Assembly (NCBI GenBank): GCA_949152475.1
Contig: OX424556.1
Coordinates: forward strand, 56,006,451-56,070,450
Source: Terebella lapidaria
Taxonomy: Eukaryota; Annelida; Polychaeta; Terebellida; Terebellidae
Direction of reading: 5' to 3'
Length of the DNA: 64,000 nt
The stretch's first letter is position 1. Every line of letters starts with the position of its first letter. The notes below the pieces were generated by a model that was not told where the DNA came from, made no database searches, and saw only the letters and a list, made by a program, of their open reading frames with translations. Of the stretch, positions 23,383 to 33,495 are shown in pieces. Position numbers and translations under genes: made by a program.

Positions 23383-23743
23383 TTGCCAAGTCCTAGCTCT
23401 TTGAGCGATTGCTTCATTACTTGGCAAAATAAATTTTGCCAAGTATGTTGGTCAGTCATCTTGTTTGTTTGTTTGTTACTTGCCGGAATCTTCGATTTCG
23501 GCAAGTATGTTGGTCGGTTGGTTTGTTTATGTGTTTGTTACTTGACGAAATTAAATTTCGTCAAGTATGTTGGTCAGTTGAGTTTGTCTGTTTGTCTGTT
23601 TGTTTGTTTGTTTGTGTGCACTCTACAGGTCACAATTTTGGTCGTATCGTCATGAAACTTCACCAGAAGGTGGACAATCAATTTCGTACCAAGTGGTAAA
23701 CTTTAAGAAGGTCAAGGTCAAAAATGGAGGTCAAGGTCATAGA
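23383..23743 (+). repeat. Tag plus three different nested hairpin heads, leader of satellite E
   Basis: Hairpins at 23418-23430/23433-23445 (TTGGCAAAAT), 23477-23490/23494-23507 (TTGCCGGAATC, one G-T wobble) and 23539-23551/23555-23567 (TTGACGAAAT). Each is followed by CAAGTATGTTGGTC and a TTTG/TCTG tract, the next starting after TTTGT. The last tract runs into TGTGCACTCTACAGGTCACAATTTTGG and the E array. Confidence 0.82.
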
Positions 23744-25025
23744 AAAGGTCAAAATCGAAAAATCGCGATAACTTCGCTTCTAATTGAGATTATTTTTTCT
23801 GGGTATTTTTATATTTTTCTATGGTCAATTCTGCATCATCTGATGCATGTCCGATGGTCGTACGACCAAAATTCCCGATTTTCGGTCCAGGTCGAAAATT
23901 TGGGGGTCAAGAATTTAGATTTTTCTTGTCTCACAATATTCAAATTCATATTATAGAGCCAGGTTCCAATATATGTTGCTGATTTTTACTCAGGAGTTGT
24001 GCCTCATCACGCAGAACAAGATCCTGAAGTTTCAGAGCTCAGGGTCAAGGATTAGAGTTAAGGTCATAGTAAAGGTCAAAATCGAAAAATCGTGATAACT
24101 CCGCTTCTAATCAAGATTATTTTTTCTGTGTATTTTTATATTTTTCTATGGTGAATTCTGCATCACATGATGCATGTCTGATGGTCGTATGACCTAAACT
24201 CTCGATTTTCGGTCCAGGTCGAAAATTTGGGGGTCATGAACTTAGGTCTTGCTTGTCTCAATTTTCAAAACCCTATTGTATAGCCAGGATCCAATATATG
24301 TTTCTGATTTTTACTCAGGAGTTGTGCCTTCTCACGCAGAACATGACTGTGAAGTTATAGGGCTCAAGGTCAAGAATTACAGTTAAGGTCATAGTAAAGG
24401 TCAAAATTGAAAAATCGTGATAACTCCGCTTCTAATCATGATTATTTTTTCTGATTATTTTTGTGTTTTTCTATGGTCAAATCCGCATCATATGATACAT
24501 GTCCGATGGTCGTATGACCAAAACTCTGGATTTTCGGTCCAGGTCGAAAATTTGGGGGTCATGAACTTAGGTCTTGCTTGTCTCAATTTTCAAAACCCTA
24601 TTGTAGAGCCAGGATCCAATATATGTTTCTGATTTTTACTCAGGAGTTGTGCCTTCTCACGCAGAACATGACTGTGAAGTTATAGGGCTCAAGGTCAAGA
24701 ATTACAGTTAAGGTCATAGTAAAGGTAAAAATTGAAAAATCGTGATAACTCCGCTTGTAATCATGATTATTTTTTCTGATTATTTTTGTATTTTTCTATG
24801 GTCAAATCCGCATCATATGATACATGTCCGATGGTCGTATGACCAAAACTCTGGATTTTCGGTCCAGGTCGAAAATTTGGCGGTCATGAATTTAGGTGTT
24901 TCCTGTCTCATAATATTCAAAACCACATTATAGAGCCAGGTTCCAATATATATTGCCGGATTTTACTCAGGAGTTGTGCCTGATCACGCAGAATAAGATT
25001 GTGAAATTGTAGAACTCAAGGTCAC
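23744..25025 (+). repeat. Satellite E, second array, four units
   Basis: Units begin at 23744, 24071, 24396 and 24721, with the same period of 325-327 bp and landmarks as the array at 11941-13228. GGTCGTACGACC is perfect in the first unit and GGTCGTATGACC in the later ones, the same order as in the first array, so the two arrays are copies of one element. Confidence 0.88.
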
Positions 25026-26120
25026 GAGTTTTCCCGATCGAATTCTGCACGCTGCCAGTCCAATGTACAGCCATGGCATAATTCAGTGTTTATCCTGAGC
25101 GAAGTTTCTCCTACGCACTATACTTTACACGTGTTCAGTTTCAATGAACAGAATGGCGCAGTCAGTAGAGGCGTTAGGTATGTGTGCGGGGGGTCAGCGG
25201 TTCGATTCTTACTGTTGACTGATTTTTTTTTTTCTTCTAAAATTCAATTCCAAATGACTTTTTCTGTTTCTGAGTGGTCTTGTAAGCATCCCAAACCTGC
25301 CATGCTTTATGTAATTATATTGTTTCGAATTATAATGATCACCTTTGAAGGAAAAAACACTGTTCCACGAATAGCGACAAACTATTTTATCGGGCTTTCT
25401 AGTGGTATCATCAAAATCTAGTTTGTTCTTTATATTTAAAGTTACAAGCCGCTTTAAATTCAGCATTACGGCCACAACTGTGAATGATCTGTGGTATTAG
25501 CTGCTAACAAATGCATGACAAAAGGCGTGTACCAGATGATATGTCTGCTTCATATGATCCATGTGGGATTGGGGGTCTGGTAAGTGCAGATTAAACACTG
25601 TATCGTGTCATTTTACAGGGTCTCATTGGTTTCATTATGATCGAACAATGCATGTTTTTGTCATAACGCGTTTGTGTTAACTCCATTCTTCATAGCCTTA
25701 AAATATGACCTAATTACAACTGTTTGTTAATATAAAAACATTGATAAAAAGAAGACAAGCAATTATTAGGTCATATTTTAGGGCTGTGCAATCGCCACAT
25801 GTCTAAGCCTCTCTATTTGTTTTGTTTACTTGTTGTCAATGTAATTTCATATTTGTGCGGGAATATTTGATGGTTGTTATTCGCTCATTTTTAGGCTATC
25901 GATATTTGTTTTTGGATTTTTGTAATTTTGATATATTTTAGGTTTTTTAGTAGTGGCATCATCAAAATTTTGTGCCGTTAGCATGGTTAGAGGTAATATA
26001 TCATGTTGATATATACGCAAACTAGATGTTTCAAATGGTTCAGTTTCCAATGCTATATGTTGTCATGGGATGCCATAAATGTGTAAATAATGAGTAAATG
26101 TTTTGAATGTAAACAAATGT
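25026..26120 (+). repeat. Tail of the second E-type element
   Basis: Copy of 13229-14090 with a tRNA-like module (25152-25220, B box GCGGTTCGATTC), a T-run and an AT-rich tail. It keeps about 230 bp missing from the first copy, including TCTCATTGGTTTCATTATGATCG as in class B tails and a small fold-back element at 25694-25785. Confidence 0.72.
25694..25785. mobile_element. Fold-back MITE-like element, 92 bp
   Basis: AGCCTTAAAATATGACCTAATTA (25694-25716) and TTATTAGGTCATATTTTAGGGCT (25763-25785) pair over 23 bp with two mismatches, around a 46 bp loop. It sits in the tail of the E element, where class B tails have no such hairpin. I see no clear target-site duplication, so the family is open. 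Confidence 0.5.
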
Positions 26121-28069
26121 GTAGATTTTCGTCAAGTGTTGGCCTATGGCCGATTTTTTGTTTGTTTGTCTGTCTGTTTGTTTGTTCGCCCTCTAGGGTC
26201 CATATTTCTCACTCGATTTCTTCCAAACTTAGTGTGCATATTTCGTGGGTTCATGGCTCGCGACCGCACACTTTTGGTGATTCTAGGTCAAAGGTCGAGG
26301 TCAAGGTCATGCAAAACAATGAATACACATAAATGGCCATAACTCCGGTTCTAATCGGGATAGAGACTTCAAATCAAGTGCATATTGTAGATAAACTCGA
26401 GTTCTATCTTCCGTGACCTTGACCTTGAACTTTAACCTTGACCTTGAGACGTTCGCCTGAGGTCGAAGTCAAGGTCAAGTACGAAGTTCAGCGCACCATA
26501 TCGAGTAGTATATCGTTGGAAAGGTCTTGGGCCCCTGATTCCAGTGATATCTTATTTTTGGCGCTGCGACGTAAACTGACGTCACAATGACGTCATAAAC
26601 GTCAAATTTCCGAAATTTCAAAAGGCCATAATATCGTTAATAGTGTATGGAATCCATTGAAACTTGATATGCATATTGACATCATTGACCTCTACGACTT
26701 GAAGTACAAAGGTCAAAGGTCAAGGTCAAGGTCATCGAAATCCCAGAAAAACGCGTTTCCGGTAATAACATCTGTTGGAATCGTCGTAGGTTCATGAAAT
26801 TTGAACCATATCATTCAGAAGAGGTATGGCAATCAGACGTATATGTCAATTTCATGATTGACCTTGAACTTGGTCGGAAAAATGAGGTCACATGAGGAAA
26901 ACCTCAGGGTCAAATTTCCAAACTAACTGAAACCTATCAATTAGTATATCAAATGGAAGGTCTTTATACCCTGACACACACTATCCCATTAATATTCAGA
27001 ATTGACGTTTATTGACGTCACAATGACGTCATCAACGTCAATTTTTTGAAAGTTCAAAAGGCCATAGTGTCCACAATTCTTTTTCGATTGTTACTAAAAT
27101 ATCCAAGTATAATATATATTTCTATGCTCAGGCAATGCACAATCTTCATGACCCAAAGTCAAAGGTAAAGGTCAAGGTCAAAGAAAAGGTCAAAATCACA
27201 TATTTGACCATAACTTCGGAACTAATCGTCGTAGAGAGTTCAGACTAGGATCATATTGTAGCATATCAAAAGGCCTTTCTTAGGTGACCTTCAATGTGAC
27301 CATTGACTATGACGCCTGAGGTCAAAGTTGACTTCAAAAATGACCTTGACCTTGACCTTTTGTGAATATATCGAGTAGTAGCTCATTTGAATGGTCTTCG
27401 AAAGTACTTTTCAAATCTGTTGTCATTTTTGGAATCGGACGTCTATTGACGTCATAATGACGTCAAACGTGATTCCAGACTGACATTCAGGTCTTTTAAG
27501 TGTCAGGTGTGTAAACTTATAACATTTACTGCAGATCTAACACCTGCAGACGATGTGGATGCGGCCTGTGATGCTCTGTCAATTTTTAGCTCAATTGATA
27601 TATCTATTTTGACGTAATTGACGTTTTTGTGGCAACAAATCGATAAAATTTCAAGGGAAACTTATTATCTGAAGATATTATGATCTTGTCTGGTGATACT
27701 ATAACATATATAAACACGATTTTAACATGCATATTAAAGAAAAATCCATTCACAGTAAGTTTGCAGCATAGAAATGATCACAAATGACGTCATAATCACG
27801 TGAAAATCACATAAATGGCAGTAACTTCGAAACTAATCGCCGTAGATAGTTCAAACTATGACCATATTGCAGCATATTGAGAAGCCTTTCTTAGTTGACT
27901 TTGAATATGACATTTGACATTGTTTTTGAGACTTTGTGATGAGCTCAATATCGAGGTCAAGTACGAAGTTCAGCTCATCATATCAAGTAGTATACCGTTA
28001 GAAAGTTCTTGGTCTCCTGAGTCCATTGATGTCTTATTTTTGGTGCTGTGACGTTCAATGAGGTAACAT
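26121..28069 (+). repeat. Block F, AGGTCA- and TGACGTCA-rich repeat related to array C
   Basis: Opens with the class 2 hairpin (GGCC-TAT-GGCC, 26141-26151) and a TTTG/TCTG tract. The first part aligns with the 1,271 bp unit (for example ACACATAAATGGCCATAACTCC). The body shows three related segments about 435 bp apart, each with a pair of TGACGTCA palindromes. Four tandem AGGTCA half-sites are at 26710-26734 in the same DR1-DR0-DR0 order as array C. It lacks the A-type distal part of array C. No gene is visible. Confidence 0.78.
26577..26595. promoter_or_regulatory. CRE-like palindrome pair, also at 27013-27031 and 27447-27465
   Basis: Two perfect TGACGTCA sites whose starts are exactly 11 bp apart (26577/26588, 27013/27024, 27447/27458). 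A single further site lies at 27785-27792, followed by the E-box CACGTG at 27797. The consensus match is direct; a regulatory role is inference. Confidence 0.45.
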
Positions 28070-28146
28070 TGATAGTAAGAGTAGTTTGTGAAGTAAACTA
28101 AAGTAAAATGAAGTAAAGTAAGTAAGTAAACGTAGTAAGTAGGGAA
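28070..28146 (+). repeat. AGTAA-rich low-complexity tract
   Basis: Irregular AGTAA, AAGTAAA and AAGTAAGTAAGTAA repeats at the junction between block F and the next class B copy. It is simple-sequence DNA. Confidence 0.7.
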
Positions 28147-28173
28147 GAAATTTTAGTCAATTTGTTCAAATCC

Positions 28174-28202
28174 ATATGTCATGTCATTGGCATATGACAT
28201 AT
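28174..28202. repeat. Short inverted repeat
   Basis: ATATGTCAT (28174-28182) and ATGACATAT (28194-28202) form a perfect 9 bp stem with an 11-base loop, just before the head of the next class B copy. Confidence 0.55.
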
Positions 28203-29612
28203 ATTTTGGTTCCGGCAAGTGTGTGCCCTATGGGCTCTCGTTTGTATGTTTGTCTGTCCGTCCGTTCGCACGATAGCGGGCGCAATTCTTGTCAGATTTT
28301 CATGAAATTTTGACACAACATGTGCAAGGATCTTCCGCGTAAGCCTTTCGTTTCTGAAGGTCAAAGGTCAAAAATTGACGTCAAGGTCGTTCAAAATCCA
28401 AAAAATTTAAAATCGTAATAAGTCCAGTTATATTTTATCTGGAGTTTCGGGATTTCTAGCATCGAATACTATGGCCAATTCTGCATCTTTTGATGTATGG
28501 CCGACAGCTGTTGAATCAAAATTGACGATTTTGACTCCAGGTTAAAAAGACGGGGGTCAGGAGTTTCTGGATCAAAAGTTTCATGCATTGCTGTGCAGTC
28601 AATTTTTGTCGGATTCTTATGAAATTTTGACAGCATATGCACACAATATAACGGCATATTCCTGTCGTTTCTCAAGGTCAAAGGTCAAGAATTAACGACA
28701 AGGTCGTTGAAAACCCAAAAAATTAAAAATGGTCATAACTCCACTTTCATTCCACCTGCACTCCCAAAAGTGTCCACGTCTTTTATTATGGCCAATTCTG
28801 CATCTTTTGATGTATGACCGACAGCGGTTGAATCAAAATTGATGATTTAAACTCCAGGTGAAATACATGGGGGTCAGGAATTTCGGATCCAAAGTTTAAC
28901 ACATTGCTGTGCAGTCGATTCTTGTGTGATTTTGACGAAATTCTCACATAATATGTGCACGGAATGTCCGCATAACCCTTTTGATCTGGAACATCATAGC
29001 TCTGAAACTGTTGTCACGGCAACAGAAAATCGTTACTGAAAAGCATTACATGAAAACGATAATAGCATTGCTATATGAAACACTCCGCTTCACATCGCCA
29101 GCCACGTTAGTGCTGAGCGTAGAGCGTAGGACTTTGAATCCACAGACCCGGGTTCAATACTATCTCAAAACTATTTTTTTTCTCCAATAAAAGATCATGT
29201 ATTCAATTCCAAACAACGAAACAACACATTCGTAGTGTACAAAATCAGCAAATAAACGTAGCACGAGTAATCTTTATCGTTATTATGTCATCATACTTAA
29301 TTATTTCTCACTATGAATTCCTTAAAGTCATTTAACAGTGTCTCATTGGTTCCATTATGATCGTGTCCTTCATGCATCATAATGCATCTGTGTTAAGTCC
29401 ATTCTGGCATGATTTGTATTCACCGAGTGTCTCTATTCGTTTTGTTCACTTGTTGTCATTGTAATTTTTCATCTGTAACTTACAAGATCATGATCATGCT
29501 TTCAATTCTGAAGAATGTAGCAGCACAATTTAATATCATTACAGTATTATGATGCAGGGGTTTATAGACCAAAGCTGGTTTATAGACTTCTCTTCAAGTT
29601 CATTACTTTATT
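28203..29612 (+). repeat. Class B monomer with a third head variant
   Basis: The head CGGCAAGTGTGTGCCCTATGGGC carries the hairpin GCCC-TAT-GGGC (28225-28235), a base-pair-swapped form of GGCC-TAT-GGCC. Then come TGTCTGTCCGTCCG, three submonomers of about 317 bp, a tRNA-like module at about 29106-29166 (B box GGGTTCAATAC) with a T-run, and the ATCATGATCATG tail. Confidence 0.82.
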
Positions 29613-31352
29613 TTGCCAAGTCCTAGCTCTTTGAGCGATTGCTTCATTACTTGGCAAAATAAATTTTGCCAAGTATGTTGGTCAGTCATCTTGTTTGTAT
29701 GTTTGTCTGTCCGTCAGTTTGCACGATAGCGGGCGCAATTCTTGTTGGATTTTCATGAAATTTTGACACAACATGTGCAAGTATCTTCCTCATAAGCCTT
29801 TCGTTTCTGAAGGTCAAAGGTAAAAAATTGACGCCAAGGTCGTTCAAAAACCAAAATATTAAAAATCGTAATAACTCCAGTTATATTTCATCTGGAGTTT
29901 CGAGATTTCTTGCATCGATTACTATGGCCAATTCTGCATCTTTTGGTGTATGGCCGACAGCTGTTGCATCAAAATTGACGATTTTGACTCCAGGTTAAAA
30001 AGACGGGGGTCAGGAGTTTCTGGATCAAAAGTTTCATGCATTGCTGTGCAGTCCATTCTTTTCGGATTCTTATGAAAATTTCACAGCATATGCACACCAG
30101 ATGTCGGCATATTCCTGTTGTTTCTCAAGGTCAAAGGTCAAGAATTAACGCCAAGGTCATTGAAAAACCAAAAAATTAAAAATCGTCATAACTCCACTTT
30201 CATTCCACCTGCACTTCCAAAAGTGTCCACCTCTTTTACTATGGCCAATTCTGCATATTTTGATGTATGTCCGACAGTGATTGAATCAAAATTGACGAAT
30301 CAAACTCCAGGTGAAATACATGGGGGTCAGGAATTTCGGATCCAAAGTTTAACACATTGCTGTGCAGTCAATTCTTGTGTGATTTTGACGAGATTCTCAC
30401 AGTATATGTGCACAAAACATCCGCATAACCCTGTTGATTTGGAACATCATAGCTCTAAAACTGTTGTCATGGTAACGGAAAAACCGTTACTTGACAAATC
30501 ACATGAAAACCGTGATAGCATTGCTATACGAAATACACCACCTCACATTGCCTGCGACATAGAGCTTAGGACTTTAAATCCACAGACCCGTGTTCGAGTC
30601 TCTCTTGAAACTATTTTTTTTATCGCTTGCTTACACGATCAAGTATTTAATTCCAAATAACAAAACAACGCATTCATAATGTAGGTATTCAGCAAATAAA
30701 TGTACCGGGAGTAATTTTCATAGTTTTCATGTCATCATACTTAACTATTTGTCGCTAAAAATATCACTTAACAGTGTCTCATTGGTTCCATCATGATCGT
30801 GTCTTTTATGCATCATAGCGCATCCGTGTTAGCTCCATTCTATCAATAATACATACATCATTATATCGTTCCATCTCGGTTGCGTAGTAATACAGTATAT
30901 CATAAAAGTATCCAAATGCAGATCTCAAACAACATTTCTTTTGTTTTGTGACTCAGAGGTGTACAAGCGATATAACGAAGCCTAAAACTCTTGTCTAAAC
31001 ACAATCTGTGGCAAGCGACAGGCTCTTTTATATCAGAACTATCCTGGGTGACGAAACGGCGTAGAGATCAGCCCCATTCCCGGTTTTTAGCAGTAATTTG
31101 CCATAGAGGAACTGTCACAATACAACACAACTTGACACTGTCGGCCACTTTGGTGCTGTGCGTAGAGCTCAGGACTTTGAATCCACAGACCCGGGCTCAA
31201 ATCTCTCTTGAAATTATTTTATTTTTATTTTCAACTTACACAATCATGATCATGAATTTCGTTTTAAACAACATAACAACACAATTTAATAACTGTATCA
31301 AGCTAGTGTAAAAGCTAGTGTATAGACTTCTTTTCCAGTTCATTACTTTATT
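29613..31352 (+). repeat. Class B monomer with A-type tail
   Basis: Close relative of 17153-18931: tag, TACTTGGCAAAAT hairpin, TCTG/TCCG tract, submonomers with AAGGTCAAAGGTCAAG, shortened tRNA-like module (about 30553-30602), then an A-type end with a tRNA-like module at about 31148-31208. Confidence 0.8.
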
Positions 31353-33495
31353 TTGCCAAGTCCTAGCTCTCTGAGCGATTGCTTCAGTTGTATGTTGCTC
31401 AGCGATCAAATATGTGTTCTGTCCGTCTGTTCGCACGATAGCGGGCGCAATCCTTGTCGGAATGACATGAAATTTTCAAAGAAGATGCGCATAAGACTCC
31501 TGCACAAGCCTATTGATTTTGAAGGTCATAGCTTAAAAACTGTTGTCTTGGCGACTGAAAAACCGTTACATAACTATAACTTTGGAGGCTGGAAAACCAT
31601 AAAGTAACTGTTACATGGAATACACTTCTTCACACTGTCGGCAACGTTGGTGCAGTGGATAGAGCGTAAGACTTTGAATCCAAAGACCCGTGTTCAACCC
31701 TCCCTCGAAACTCTAATCTCTTTTACCTCTAACTTACTTTTCATACAGTCAGCTGCAGTGTTATTTCTAGTTTATAATGCACCTTTTACATTTGGAATAG
31801 ATTGAAAACTCGCCGAGATATCAAAGTAGAAAGAGCAGTGGGGTGAATCTGATTCTCAATCCGTTCACACGCCAATAAGCTGTAGAAACGATGACCCCCT
31901 GTGGACATGTCCCGTCCTAAATACACACGCTCGGTTGCATAGCAATACAGTATATCATATATGTATCCAGATGCAGATCTCAAACAACATTTCAGTGGTT
32001 TTCTAACTCAGTGATGTACAAGTGATATAACAAAGCCTAAAACTATAGTCTAAATACAGTCTGTGTCAAGCGACAGGCTCCCTTATATTAGGACTGCTGG
32101 GGGTGACGAACCGGCCCTTTTCCCGGATTCAGCAGTACATACAATAAATACACCACTTCACGCTGTCGGTCACGTTGGTGCTGTGCATAGAGCTCAGGAC
32201 TCTGAATTCACAGACCCCGGGTTCAACTCTCTCTCGAAACTTGTTTTTTCTCTAACTCACAGGATCATGTCTTTTTATAGCATAACTGCACAATTTAATA
32301 CATGTAAAACTTACTTAACAGCAACTAGATAATTAAAAAAAAGAACTATTCAAGTCTCTCTCAAAATGTTTTTTAGCTGGTTTATCATAGACTTCTTTTC
32401 AAGTTCATTACTTTATTTTGCCAAGTCCTAGCTCTTTGAGCGATTGCTTCAGTTGTATGTTGCTCAGCAATCAAATATGTGTTTGTCCGTCTGTTCGCAC
32501 GATAGCGGGCGCAATCCTTGTCGGAATGACATGAAATTTTCAAAGAAGATGCGCATAAGACTCCTGCACAAGCCTATTGATTTTGAAGGTCATAGCTTGA
32601 AAACTGTTGTCTTGGCGACTGAAAAACCGTTACATAACTATAACTATGGAGGCTGGAAAACCATAAAGTAACTGTTACATGGAATACACTTCTTCACACT
32701 GTCGGCAACGTTGGTGCAGTGGATAGAGCGTCAGACTTTGAATCCAAAGACCCGTGTTCAACCCTGCCTCAAAACTCTAATCTCTTTTATCTCTAACTTA
32801 GTTTTTATACAGTCAGTTGCAGTGTTATTTCTAGTTTATAATGCACCTTTTACATTTGGAATAGATTGAAAACTCGCCGAGATATCAAAGTAGAAAGAGC
32901 AGTGGGGTGAATCTGATTTTCAATCCGTTCACACGCCAATAAGCTGTAGAAACGATTACCCCCTGTGGACATGTCCCGTCCTAAATACACACGCTCGGTT
33001 GCATAGCAATACAGTATATCATATATGTATCCAGATGCAGATCTCAAACAACATTTCAGTGGTTTTCTAACTCAGTGATGTACAAGTGATATGACAAAGC
33101 CTAAAACTCTTGTCTAAATACAGTCTGTGTCAAGCGACAGGCTCCCTTATATTAGGACTGCTGGGGCTGACGAGCCGGCAAAGGAACCGGCCCCATTCCC
33201 GGTTTTTAGCAGTAGCTTGCCATGAAGGACCTGTTACAATACATACACCACTTCAAGCTGTCGGTCATGTTGGTGCTGTGCATAGAGCGTAAGACTTCGA
33301 ATCCACAGACCCGGGTTCAACTCTCTCTCAAAACTTTTTTTTTCTCTCTAACTTACAGGATCATGTCTTTTATAGCATCACTGTGCAATTTAATACATGT
33401 ACAACTTACTTATTGATTAAACTATTATAGTGTGTATGAAGCATTTATAAACCAAAACTTGTTGATAGACTTCTCTTCAGTTCATTGACTTTATT
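31353..33495 (+). repeat. Two class A monomers
   Basis: Units start at 31353 and 32418 with the common tag. Each has both tRNA-like modules. The second ends in a tail (TTGATTAAACTATTATAGTG) not seen in the others, which marks the left edge of the 10 kb duplicated block. Confidence 0.82.

Noticed and set aside
17666-30660. Open frames of 177-180 codons at 17666 and 30118
   Set aside because: They run through class B submonomers and into the tRNA-like module and T-run. Their length reflects chance absence of stops in two related copies.
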